From VRUE01 sp035318745 (GTDB lineage Bacteria; Actinomycetota; Thermoleophilia; Solirubrobacterales; 70-9): a stretch of 64,000 bases of DNA. Location: contig DATHEA010000015.1 of assembly GCA_035318745.1 (NCBI GenBank), positions 40,278-104,277 of the forward strand, in the 5' to 3' direction. The notes under the pieces were generated by a model. It ran no database searches and was not told the DNA's origin. It saw only the letters and a list, made by a program, of their open reading frames with translations. Below are positions 52,655 to 60,284 of this stretch, piece by piece. The position numbers were made by a program, and so were the translations under genes. How positions within the stretch are numbered: the stretch's first letter is position 1; every line of letters starts with the position of its first letter.

Positions 52655-53445
52655 GGATCGACCTCGCGGATGGCATCAGGGAGGTCGGCGAGCGGCTCCC
52701 CTTCGCCTCCGCACCAGACGAAGGTCTCGCGGTTGCCCTTTGGACCGGGCAGGCCGGAAGAGGCCACACCCCGCACCGGCAGCCCGAGCTCGCCCGCGGC
52801 GGCAGCCACCGAGAGGATCGCCTCGTGGCGGTCAGCCGCGTCGCGCACGACGCCCTTTTGGACCCGTGCGCGGCCGAGCTCGAACTGGGGCTTGACCATG
52901 GCCAGGACCTCACCGCCGGGTGCAAGACATTCGGCGACCGCCGGCAGCACCTTGGTCAGCGAGATGAAGGAAACGTCGACGGTGGCCAAATCCGGCCTGA
53001 AGGGCAAATCGGCAGGGGAAAGCGCGCGGGCATTAAGCCGCTCGATCACGGTCACGCGAGGATCCTCGCGCATGCGCAGGTCGATCTGGCCGTAGGCGAC
53101 GTCGAGGGCGGCCACGTGCGCGGCGCCGCGCTGCAGAAGGCAGTCGGTGAAGCCACCGGTCGAGGCGCCCGTATCGAGGCAGTCGCGCCCGGTGACGGCG
53201 ATGCCGAGGGCCTCGATCGCATTGTCGAGCTTGATCCCGCCGCGGGAAACGAAGCGCGGCCCCTGCTCGAGGCGGAAATCGGCCTCGGGGTCGACCAGCT
53301 GGCTGGGTCGAAGCGCAACGGGCCCGTCTTCGCCCACGCGGACCTCGCCGGCACGGACCGCGCCAGCCGCGGCTGAGCGCGACGGAAAGAGGCCCCGCTC
53401 GGCCAATACCGCGTCTATTCGCGCTTTGGAACCGGTCTTCGCCAC
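52651..53445 (-). CDS. tlyA: TlyA-family rRNA (cytidine-2'-O)-methyltransferase
   Basis: 264 residues. An N-terminal S4 RNA-binding domain (RIDAVLAERGLFPSRSAAAG) is followed by a Rossmann FtsJ-like methyltransferase with DCLDTGASTGGFTDCLLQRG for SAM binding. Further motifs are FRPDLATVDVSFISL and MVKPQFELGR. In Mycobacterium TlyA methylates 16S and 23S rRNA and loss gives capreomycin resistance. GTG 53445. No gene lies in the 390 bases upstream. Confidence 0.92.
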   Translation of the reverse strand: MAKTGSKARIDAVLAERGLFPSRSAAAGAVRAGEVRVGEDGPVALRPSQLVDPEADFRLEQGPRFVSRGGIKLDNAIEALGIAVTGRDCLDTGASTGGFTDCLLQRGAAHVAALDVAYGQIDLRMREDPRVTVIERLNARALSPADLPFRPDLATVDVSFISLTKVLPAVAECLAPGGEVLAMVKPQFELGRARVQKGVVRDAADRHEAILSVAAAAGELGLPVRGVASSGLPGPKGNRETFVWCGGEGEPLADLPDAIREVDP

Positions 53446-53714
53446 GCAGGAACGGTACAGCCGTCCATCTGCAATCCATAAGAAGCCCTTGCCAGATGTT
53501 TAGCGACACCTTAGAATTGGGTAGAACAATCGATTCAGAGGGGCCTCAGACGCGTGCCGAAGCCCTCTGTGACTCGCCTCACACACAAATCGCACGTATG
53601 TTCGTATCTTGATTCAAGGATTTACGAGAGAGGATCGATAAAGGGCTTACACAAACTTCCTGGTCGGGTCCGGCGCCGCACATACGGCAGTTGACTCCCA
53701 TCGACTTGCCCCGC

Positions 53715-53800
53715 GGCACATAAGGGCTCACCTACCTCCCACGGATCCACATATATAGAGATACATATCTCTCCTCCCTGTAGTAACCCCAGAAACGCCT
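53715..53800 (+). ncRNA. Candidate small RNA, repeat family C copy 1
   Basis: Shares CCCTGTAGTAACCCCAGAAA and some 35 further bases with 60097-60174. Order of parts on the plus strand: a small AGAGATA/TATCTCT hairpin, a C-rich single-stranded stretch that includes CCTCC (complementary to Shine-Dalgarno), then a GC stem and T-run. That layout is typical of a small RNA with a Rho-independent end. Promoter and transcription are unproven. Confidence 0.5.
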
Positions 53801-53828
53801 CGCCTCCCCGGCGGGGCGTTTTCTGTTT
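53794..53828 (+). terminator. Intrinsic terminator
   Basis: AACGCCTCGCC, 4-base loop, GGCGGGGCGTT form a 10-bp stem with one T-G pair, followed by TTTTCTGTTT. It points rightward; no plus-strand gene precedes it, which suggests an RNA gene (family C copy 1). It also could serve the convergent GNAT gene poorly. Confidence 0.78.
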
Positions 53829-53837
53829 GGGCTCGGC

Positions 53838-54266
53838 CTACAGATTTCGGACTCGACGACCGATGTCGCGATCCGGCGGATAGCCGACGGACCCCCAGAA
53901 CGCTCCAGCTGCCTCGTCCTCTAAGGCAACCAGGGCAGTTACTCGGCGGGCGCCGCATCCGCGCAGATACTCCTCGCCGGCCCGCGTCAGCGCGATCCCA
54001 ATGCCCTCTCGCCGATGCCCGTCGCGAACGGCGAGCCGATACATGTTCCCTCGCCACCCATCCCAGCCGGCGATCAGGGCACCGACGATCTCGTTGTCAC
54101 GCTCGGCGACCAGAAGGGCGGCCGGGGAATCGGCAATCAGGCGCTCGACGTCCCCTAGGCGGTCCGCCGTACTTGCGTGCTCGCTCCGCACCTGAGCCCA
54201 TAGCTCCAAGATCGCTCGCGCGTCCAGCTTCCGACACCGCCGTATGGTGATTCCCTCGCCAACCAA
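53838..54266 (-). CDS. GNAT-family acetyltransferase
   Basis: 142 residues. An N-terminal strand and helix (TIRRCRKLDARAILELWAQV) are followed by the acetyl-CoA motif A region RLAVRDGHRREGIGIAL, with a slightly unusual Q/RxxG/A form, and motif B ending in FWGSVGYPPD. Acceptor unknown. TTG 54266 is the only plausible start in the homologous frame, so this is somewhat uncertain. Confidence 0.85.
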   Translation of the reverse strand: MVGEGITIRRCRKLDARAILELWAQVRSEHASTADRLGDVERLIADSPAALLVAERDNEIVGALIAGWDGWRGNMYRLAVRDGHRREGIGIALTRAGEEYLRGCGARRVTALVALEDEAAGAFWGSVGYPPDRDIGRRVRNL

Positions 54267-54339
54267 GTCCCCAGTATGGCAAGGCCAGCAGGCCCCGCTC
54301 GCCGGCGTCTACCGGCGAGCGGACCAGCGTGGAGCCGGT

Positions 54340-54924
54340 TCAACCGATTCCGTATGTGCCTTTGTTCGCTCCTTCGATTTCGAGCGAGCCGAAGGTTCTG
54401 TATGCCTGTTTTCCTTCCGACAAAATTATGCCGATGAAGGCGAGTTCGGAGACTTCGGTGGTGCTCGGTTCGAGCGTCACTGTCATACTCGCGATCGTTT
54501 TATCGAGTTCGGCTTCTTTGCATGAAGCACCTTTGAAAGTGTGTTTGGTGCGCCAATTTGTAACCGTCAAATCCGTTGCGTTGACATCGACGGTCCAGGG
54601 CAGTCCTTTACCTTCCCCGACGTTCAGTTCGCATTTTGTCGTGGCAAAGCTGCCAAAGCTAGCCGTGCATTTTTTGACTTCGAATTTGGTGATTTTCCCG
54701 GTGCTCCCACCTTCGGTGGTGAGGGTGGCGTGTATTTCGCAAGACATGCCATTGCCTTCGGTGGTTTCGAATATTTCGCCACCATTCATTGTAAATTCAG
54801 TGAATTTGCTGACGTTGGTGCCGTTTTTGTCTTTCCATACCGCCGCCAGAGCCAAGGCCGGCACCGCGAGCACCACGATCGCGGCGATCACGCCGGCGAG
54901 CAGCAGCCGTCTATTGCTATTCAT
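54340..54924 (-). CDS. Secreted protein, low-GC, unknown function
   Basis: 194 residues with signal peptide (RRLLLAGVIAAIVVLAVPALALA). The mature domain is Thr/Glu/Lys-rich with paired cysteines (GMSCEIHATLTTEGG, VKKCTAS, TTKCELNVG, GASCKEAEL). Codon use is much more AT-rich than in flanking genes, which suggests recent transfer or relaxed selection. ATG 54924 has an AAGGA ribosome-binding site 9 bases upstream and is preferred to the ATG at 54933. No family named. Confidence 0.72.
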   Translation of the reverse strand: MNSNRRLLLAGVIAAIVVLAVPALALAAVWKDKNGTNVSKFTEFTMNGGEIFETTEGNGMSCEIHATLTTEGGSTGKITKFEVKKCTASFGSFATTKCELNVGEGKGLPWTVDVNATDLTVTNWRTKHTFKGASCKEAELDKTIASMTVTLEPSTTEVSELAFIGIILSEGKQAYRTFGSLEIEGANKGTYGIG

Positions 54925-55075
54925 CTCTCCCATTCCTTTTCTAATGGCTGGACACCGTCGATGCGCCTTTCCGGCGCACTGACTTCTTAGACAAGTTGGA
55001 AATTATAATCAGATATTTTGGATCAATAAGCTAAGCAAGGCCGTCTGACTCCCTCACGCCGGACCGAGAGTCGCG

Positions 55076-56173
55076 TCAGCGTCGGCGGTGGAGGCTCTTG
55101 GCAAGCTTGAACACAACCGGCAGCGAAGCCGTTTCCGGGGAGCCGCCGGTCGGCATGTAGGTCACCCCTACCCTGACACGAAGCTTGTGCTCCCGCGCCA
55201 GGATGGCACGGGCAGGCGGCGTCGGCCTGAGATGAATGGTCGCCGTCTTCGCCGAAGCGACAGGGATAGTCACAGGCTCGATCGGCTTGCGGAGCTTTCC
55301 AGCCTTGCTCTTGCCGGCCGTACCTGCCGGGGTCGAGGCTCGCTTTGCCCTCAGAAGACCAGACCCAGAGACTCGCACCCGCAGGGTCACGGTCCCGTTG
55401 TGGCGGTTCGCCCTCGCCTTACCGAAGCCAAACAGGATGGGACCATGTTTTGAACCGCGCGACTGGGGCCCTGGCAGGGTGTCGGAGATCGAGACAGCAT
55501 CGACGCCTGCGTTGAAGATTTCCCCGGTCACCGCGTTGGAGATGCGAAGGCGCACCGTCTGGCCGGCGAAAGCGCTGAGGTTCGCGGTCAACCTCTTCGG
55601 GGTCATCGTCGGGCGATCACCCGGCTTCGTAGCAAACACCGTGCGAAGGATGTCAGCGGGGTCGAGCGATTCGAGCGGGGCATCCGGCCTCATCACGTCG
55701 ATCCGGAACTGCTGGTTTTCCTGGAATTCGCCATTCGGTAGTCGCAGGGCTTCATCGGCGACCGAGAGCGTGTCCGGGGTCGGGATCGCGATCGGTTTGT
55801 AGGTGTCGTAGTAGGCGACCAGGCTAAGCTGGTGATCGAGCCCGGGCTCCAGGGCAACGTCTTGGTAGAGAATCAAGGTGTCGGGCTCGATCTCGTCGGT
55901 GACGGTGGCGTAGGTGCCCTGGGGTGGGGGCTGGACCGGATCGGTACGAGCTTGGCTCTGTTTTTTCCGGTTGGCGCTGATTGGCGTGTCGGTGCCCTGG
56001 TACGCAAACCAGTCGCCGAACGGGTTAGCCTGGTACACACTCCAGCCGTTCAGCGTCCCGGACTCGAAGTCTCCGTTGACGACCTTCGCCGCCTCGGCAC
56101 TGCTCGGCGCCAGCATGGCCATGAGAACAACGCCGAGAAGGACCACCCGTCCGATCTCAGGCAACGACCTCAT
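55076..56173 (-). CDS. Secreted protein with NGDFESG-type carbohydrate-binding-like domain
   Basis: 365 residues. Signal peptide (RVVLLGVVLMAMLAPSSAEA), then VVNGDFESGTLNGWSVYQ, the typical start of a jelly-roll CBM-like domain. The VRLRISNAVTGEIFNAGVDAVSIS block closes the domain. The C-terminal part is a Lys/Arg-rich beta domain. ATG 56173 is 2 bases after the stop of the beta-helix gene, so both are co-translated. An upstream reading overlaps that gene and is rejected. Probable cell-surface glycan binding; substrate unknown. Confidence 0.78.
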   Translation of the reverse strand: MRSLPEIGRVVLLGVVLMAMLAPSSAEAAKVVNGDFESGTLNGWSVYQANPFGDWFAYQGTDTPISANRKKQSQARTDPVQPPPQGTYATVTDEIEPDTLILYQDVALEPGLDHQLSLVAYYDTYKPIAIPTPDTLSVADEALRLPNGEFQENQQFRIDVMRPDAPLESLDPADILRTVFATKPGDRPTMTPKRLTANLSAFAGQTVRLRISNAVTGEIFNAGVDAVSISDTLPGPQSRGSKHGPILFGFGKARANRHNGTVTLRVRVSGSGLLRAKRASTPAGTAGKSKAGKLRKPIEPVTIPVASAKTATIHLRPTPPARAILAREHKLRVRVGVTYMPTGGSPETASLPVVFKLAKSLHRRR

Positions 56174-56175
56174 GC

Positions 56176-58437
56176 TTAGCCGGAGATCGAGAATTTCTTC
56201 TTCGCGGGGCTCAGGTCGACATGCCCAGCCGGGCCGATCGCGCGCACCCAGAAGACGTGCCTGCCGGCCCCCAAGCCCACGTATCTCTTCGGTGACCTGC
56301 AGATATCGAACGGCTTGTCGTCGAGCCTGCAGAGGAAGGTAGAGTCGGCCTGGTCGGCCTTGAAGACGAAACGGGCGGTATGGCGCCGCGACCTCTCCCC
56401 CACGATCTTGGTCCGGGGCCGGACCGGCGCTACCGCGTTTTCGAACATTCCTTGTGCTCCGCTTCCGAAGGCGCCGCCCGCTCCTCCTCCGGGTGAGCCT
56501 TCGGGCCCGCCGGCCGCCGTCGTCAGCTCCGAGGTTGCGCCTTCCTTGGTCTGGGTGGCGGCGACGATCGTCCCCGCCGGAACCTCCCCGTCGTAGGTGA
56601 CGGCCCAACTGCCGTTGCCGTCGGCAACCGCTTCACCGAGGAACGACTCGAGCTCCCCCGCCGCAGGCAGCTGCTTGCGGAAGACGCGCACCGTGGCGCC
56701 TTCCTTCGCGCCACCGCTCGCCCCGGTCTGGGTCGAGCTCGAGAACGTGGGCGGTTTGATCCCCCTATTGGGCCCCACTTCGATCGCGGGAGAGGTGGCG
56801 ACCAAGTCGATGAAGGAGCCCCCGTTGCCCGTTCCACGGTTTCGGGCCACTTCGTTGTCGGTCAATTCCTTGTCAGAGATCTCGATCGCAGCGCCGACGC
56901 TGCCGTCGATCACGTTTTCGTCGCTCCCGGTGTTGCCGCCAACAGAGTTTCGCGTGGCTTCCGAGGTATTCCCCTGGATCCAGATCCCAGCAGCACCAGT
57001 CCCGAGGACTTCGTTGCCGACGATCTCGTTCAGATTGTTTTCGACCAGGATCCCGCCCGCCGTAGATCCTTCGATCCGGTTGCCTTCGACCACGTTGCCA
57101 TATTCGGTCGATGCGAAGGTCCTGATCCCAGTTTGAGAGCTGAAGATCTCGTTGCCGCGGATCCACGCTCCCTGGCCTCGCTGGAGGATCGCAACGCCGC
57201 CTTCCATCCTGATCTTGTTACCGGCGATTTCGGCTTCTAGCGCCTGGCTCGCGAGTTCGGCCGAGTCGACGACGATCCCCTCGTCTGGTGGGTTCAGCGT
57301 GCCCGTGCCGGCTGCGTCGACCCCGATCAGGTTGCCGCGAACGGTGAGGTCGCCCGCGGCCGGGCCCGCGAGGACGCCGACGCTGCCGCCGTTGATGCGA
57401 TTGGCTTCGCCCGCGGAGGGTCCCCCGACGACCGTATACGCCGCTTCACCCACGTTCACGCCGGCTTCGGTGTTGGGGACCGCTGCGCTCCCTGCCGCGT
57501 TGACGCCTATGTAGTTGCTGAGGACCAACGTCGACGCCGCAGGGCTCTCGCTGGCCTCGCCCTGCAAATCCACCGCATTCGCAGCCGCGCCGGAGATCAC
57601 GTTGCAGCCGCCGTCGCACCGCGGACTCGCGGCGGCAGCAGGGCCGACCCTCGTGCCGATTTCGGTACCGGTCACTTCGAGCCCTCCCGTCGAGACGACC
57701 TCGATGTCGTCGCCACCATTCGGGCTCGGCGTCACCCCGTCCGGCCCGACGCCGAAGTAGTTGCCGTAGACCCTGACGCCGTTGCCCCCGTGGACGTCGA
57801 GCCCGTCGGCCGCGTTGCCGGCGAAGACGTTCCTTTTTTCGGGGCCTTCCCCACCGATGAGGCTGCGGTTCGATCCGGGGCCGACGAGGACGCCGGTCCC
57901 ATTCCCGAGCGAGGCCCCACCCAGCGCAACACCGAACCAGCTGTCCTGGATCTTGGTGCGGGGAGAACCCTGCAGGCTGATGGCCGTCTGCGCGCCGGTC
58001 ATAGCCAGGCCTGAGATTTCGCCTTCTTCAGCGTTGGAGACGACCAGCGCCGGTTCCGCGCTCGGGCCGTCGATGCCGACGCAGGGGCCGAGGACGCCGG
58101 CGGTGATTTCGCAGGTCCCTTCGATGAACGCCGGGACGGTGACTTCGGGCAGGCTGCTGCCGAGAACGATCGTCGATGAGGCCTGGCCGTCGAAAGTCCC
58201 TTCTTCGAAACGGATCGACGTGGATTCTTCCAGGCTACCCCCCTCTTCGATCGCGGCGCGCAGGGTGCATACGCCGCCCGTCGTTTGGCAGCTTTCATCG
58301 CCAGGTGCATCGTCGACTTCATCGGCGGTGCTGTTGACCGTGAACTGTTCCGCCCTGGCCACCGGCACCACGACCAGCACGCAGGCAAGCGCGACCACAG
58401 CAATGGCCAGAGCCCAGCCTCGACGCCTCCCAAGCAT
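56176..58437 (-). CDS. Secreted right-handed beta-helix protein with CSLREA-like start
   Basis: 753 residues. Signal peptide (ALAIAVVALACVLVVVPVARA). The mature part begins FTVNSTADEVDD and the CTLRAAIEEGG form of the CSLREA motif. About 15 parallel-beta-helix coils follow with recurrent N-x-I-x-G-N patterns (SNYIGVNAAG, GNLIGVDAAG, GNRIEGSTAGGI). After a Gly-rich linker, an Ig-like surface domain ends KKKFSIS. Likely a surface adhesin or polysaccharide-associated protein. ATG 58437 is used; a GTG 15 bases further upstream is possible. Confidence 0.85.
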   Translation of the reverse strand: MLGRRRGWALAIAVVALACVLVVVPVARAEQFTVNSTADEVDDAPGDESCQTTGGVCTLRAAIEEGGSLEESTSIRFEEGTFDGQASSTIVLGSSLPEVTVPAFIEGTCEITAGVLGPCVGIDGPSAEPALVVSNAEEGEISGLAMTGAQTAISLQGSPRTKIQDSWFGVALGGASLGNGTGVLVGPGSNRSLIGGEGPEKRNVFAGNAADGLDVHGGNGVRVYGNYFGVGPDGVTPSPNGGDDIEVVSTGGLEVTGTEIGTRVGPAAAASPRCDGGCNVISGAAANAVDLQGEASESPAASTLVLSNYIGVNAAGSAAVPNTEAGVNVGEAAYTVVGGPSAGEANRINGGSVGVLAGPAAGDLTVRGNLIGVDAAGTGTLNPPDEGIVVDSAELASQALEAEIAGNKIRMEGGVAILQRGQGAWIRGNEIFSSQTGIRTFASTEYGNVVEGNRIEGSTAGGILVENNLNEIVGNEVLGTGAAGIWIQGNTSEATRNSVGGNTGSDENVIDGSVGAAIEISDKELTDNEVARNRGTGNGGSFIDLVATSPAIEVGPNRGIKPPTFSSSTQTGASGGAKEGATVRVFRKQLPAAGELESFLGEAVADGNGSWAVTYDGEVPAGTIVAATQTKEGATSELTTAAGGPEGSPGGGAGGAFGSGAQGMFENAVAPVRPRTKIVGERSRRHTARFVFKADQADSTFLCRLDDKPFDICRSPKRYVGLGAGRHVFWVRAIGPAGHVDLSPAKKKFSISG

Positions 58438-58591
58438 CCCGTCGACCAGCACGCCGAGACTCTAACCGCCGACGAGTCCATGAGCAAGTTTTTTCGATTT
58501 AGTTGGGAAGAAGCAAAAATAAACAACAGGATTCCCTACGGCGTTCGTCCAATCTCTAGAGTGGTGCCGCAAACTTCAACCGGAGGTCGTA

Positions 58592-58942
58592 ATGGCTGCC
58601 CGTCTTTCCGTTCTACTCGTTGCCGCTCTTTCCATCGCATTGCTGCCCGCCGCTTTGGCCGCCGGCGCGAGCAACTCGACCACGATCGTCGTCAGTCTCA
58701 AAACCCCCGCCTTCCACGGCAAGCTGAAGTCAGGTAAGAGCGCCTGCGCGACGGGCCGAACGGTCAAGCTCTTCCGCGAGAAGTCGGGACCCGACAAGCT
58801 CCTCGGCACCGACAAGAGCAACGCCAAGACGAAGTGGTCGATCCCGATCGGCAAGAGGCTGACCTCCGGCTCCTACTACGCCAAGGCACCCGCCAAGGGG
58901 AGTTGCAAGCCGGCCAAATCGAAAGTGCTTTCGATCGGCTAG
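58592..58942 (+). CDS. Small secreted basic protein
   Basis: 116 residues. Signal peptide ends near ALAAGA. The mature protein is beta-rich and lysine-rich (FHGKLKSGKSACATGRTVKLF, SGSYYAKAPAKGSCKPAKS), with two cysteines that may form a disulfide. It resembles the repeat unit found in many larger surface proteins of Solirubrobacter-type species. A GGAGGT ribosome-binding site precedes ATG 58592. It is divergent from the beta-helix gene. Confidence 0.75.
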   Translation: MAARLSVLLVAALSIALLPAALAAGASNSTTIVVSLKTPAFHGKLKSGKSACATGRTVKLFREKSGPDKLLGTDKSNAKTKWSIPIGKRLTSGSYYAKAPAKGSCKPAKSKVLSIG

Positions 58943-58947
58943 CGTCG

Positions 58948-59238
58948 CTAGGCGTTCGGCTGGGGCTCGTCTGAACCCTCGAACAGCTGCCCGGCGTGGA
59001 TCCGCTTTGCCATGTCCGCCGATTCCTCACGGTAGGCCCGCCCGTTCTCGAACTCGATAACGGGGTACTTTCGCTGGCCGGAGAGGTTGTCCAGCTCGTC
59101 GCGCTTGCCCTTGCGCACCGGGCCCTTGACGACCTCGTACTCGATCCCCTCGTCGTCAAGCGCCTTCTGCACGCGCCAGCACGGGTGGGCATCGATCTTC
59201 ACCCACATCGTCGAGCAGCGGTGGAGCTTTACGGCCAT
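58948..59238 (-). CDS. Glutaredoxin/GST-N-like thioredoxin-fold protein
   Basis: 96 residues. KLHRCSTMWVKIDAHPCWRVQKALDDEGI has a CxxxxxxxxxxC arrangement with the HPCWRV cysteine in the position of a glutaredoxin active site, then YPVIEFENG as the cis-Pro-containing strand. This is the family of glutaredoxin-like GST N-terminal proteins. ATG 59238. It is divergent from the ArsR-SRPBCC gene, 81 bases apart. Confidence 0.78.
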   Translation of the reverse strand: MAVKLHRCSTMWVKIDAHPCWRVQKALDDEGIEYEVVKGPVRKGKRDELDNLSGQRKYPVIEFENGRAYREESADMAKRIHAGQLFEGSDEPQPNA

Positions 59239-59289
59239 CGACGCCACCCTAGCCCGCAGCGACGCGATCGGCAAGCTCCTCCTTGACAG

Positions 59290-59305
59290 GTGACTAATAG
59301 GTCAC
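59290..59305. promoter_or_regulatory. Candidate operator of the ArsR-type gene
   Basis: GTGAC-TAATAG-GTCAC, an interrupted palindrome in an AT-rich stretch 15 bases upstream of the ArsR start and in the divergent promoter region. ArsR-family proteins usually bind AT-rich imperfect palindromes like this. Confidence 0.5.
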
Positions 59306-59319
59306 TTATTATCAGGCCC

Positions 59320-60057
59320 ATGGACGAGGTGTTCAAGGCACTGGCCGATCCGTCGCGGCGGACGCTGCTCGACGCACTCTTCGAGGATGACGGGCAGACG
59401 CTGAGCGCTCTGGAGGCCCGGCTGCCGATGACTCGCTTCGGCGCGATGAAGCACCTCAAGGTGCTGGAGGAGGCCAATCTGGTGACCACCAAGCGGCGCG
59501 GTCGCGAGAAGCTTCATTTCCTCAACCCCGTCCCGATCCGGCTGGTCCACGACCGCTGGGTGAGCAAGTACGCGCAGTCCTGGGTCGCAGCGCTCAGCGA
59601 CCTCAAGCAAGACATCGAGACGAAGGAGAATGCCATGGAGAAAGTGTTCGAGATCTACATCCGCACCACGCCGGAGCGTCTTTGGGAGGCGATCACCGAC
59701 GGCACGACGATGAAGGTCTTGGTCGGCCCCGACTTCGACGGCGAGCCCCCCAAGGGGAGCAACGAGAAGCTGGAGGAAGATCCGCCGCGCCGCCTGGTCG
59801 AACGGATGGTCGCCGAATGGAGCGAGGAGGTCAAAGCCGAAGGGCCCTCCCGCATCACCTGGGAGATCGAGCCGGTCGGCACCTCTTGCCGCCTGCGCGT
59901 CACCCACGACGAGCTACGCGAGGGCGGCAACGACGAGCTCTACGGCGGCTGGACGATGATCCTCTCAGCCCTCAAGACCTACCTGGAGACCGGCGAGTAC
60001 ATCGATACCCCGGCGACGCTGCGCTTCGCAGCCCTCTCCGGCGACCGAGCGGCCTGA
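59320..60057 (+). CDS. ArsR-type regulator fused to an SRPBCC (AHSA1-like) domain
   Basis: 245 residues. Residues 1-95 are a winged helix (VFKALADPSRRTLLDALFE, LPMTRFGAMKHLKVLEEANLV). Residues from about 106 on form an SRPBCC/START-like ligand-binding domain (VFEIYIRTTPERLWEAITDG, GGWTMILSALKTYLETGEY). Usually the two are neighbouring genes; here a single chain joins them, suggesting that a hydrophobic ligand directly controls DNA binding. ATG 59320 is chosen over the longer reading because the HTH begins there. Confidence 0.86.
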   Translation: MDEVFKALADPSRRTLLDALFEDDGQTLSALEARLPMTRFGAMKHLKVLEEANLVTTKRRGREKLHFLNPVPIRLVHDRWVSKYAQSWVAALSDLKQDIETKENAMEKVFEIYIRTTPERLWEAITDGTTMKVLVGPDFDGEPPKGSNEKLEEDPPRRLVERMVAEWSEEVKAEGPSRITWEIEPVGTSCRLRVTHDELREGGNDELYGGWTMILSALKTYLETGEYIDTPATLRFAALSGDRAA

Positions 60058-60066
60058 CAGAACTGC

Positions 60067-60098
60067 CCCGCAACCGGCAGCGCATTGCCGGTTGCGGG
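60067..60098 (+). terminator. Stem-loop past the ArsR-SRPBCC gene
   Basis: CCCGCAACCGGCA, loop GCGCAT, TGCCGGTTGCGGG: 13-bp perfect stem 10 bases after the stop. No T-run follows, so termination would depend on the stem or Rho. Confidence 0.65.
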
Positions 60099-60174
60099 CA
60101 TAGGTCCGCCTGCCCAACGGACCCTGCATATCCAGAGATACGCGCCTCCTCTCCCTGTAGTAACCCCAGAAACG
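60097..60174 (+). ncRNA. Candidate small RNA, repeat family C copy 2
   Basis: Homologous to 53715-53797 (CATATnnAGAGATAC block, then CCCTGTAGTAACCCCAGAAA). It is followed by a GC hairpin TTCCGC-GAA-GCGGGG but no T-run. The 110 bases from 60175 to the dxs stop hold nothing else recognisable. Confidence 0.48.
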
Positions 60175-60284
60175 TTCCGCGAAGCGGGGCCGGTTCCGGT
60201 GCAACCAAGGAGGCCGGCGGCCAGGCTAGCCGATTGAGCGCTTTGGTGCAAGCGCAGGTAGAAATTTCGTAACGGGTCGGGCTT

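Larger units (their letters stand above)
53446..53837. other. Gene-free stretch between tlyA and the GNAT gene
   Basis: No open reading frame with good coding character on either strand. It is AT-richer than its surroundings. The right half holds the family C element (53715-53800) and its terminator; the left half probably contains the tlyA promoter. Confidence 0.7.

Noticed and set aside
60175..60284. Small reading frames between family C copy 2 and dxs
   Set aside because: No start with a ribosome-binding site, no coding bias, and they overlap the conserved structured element.
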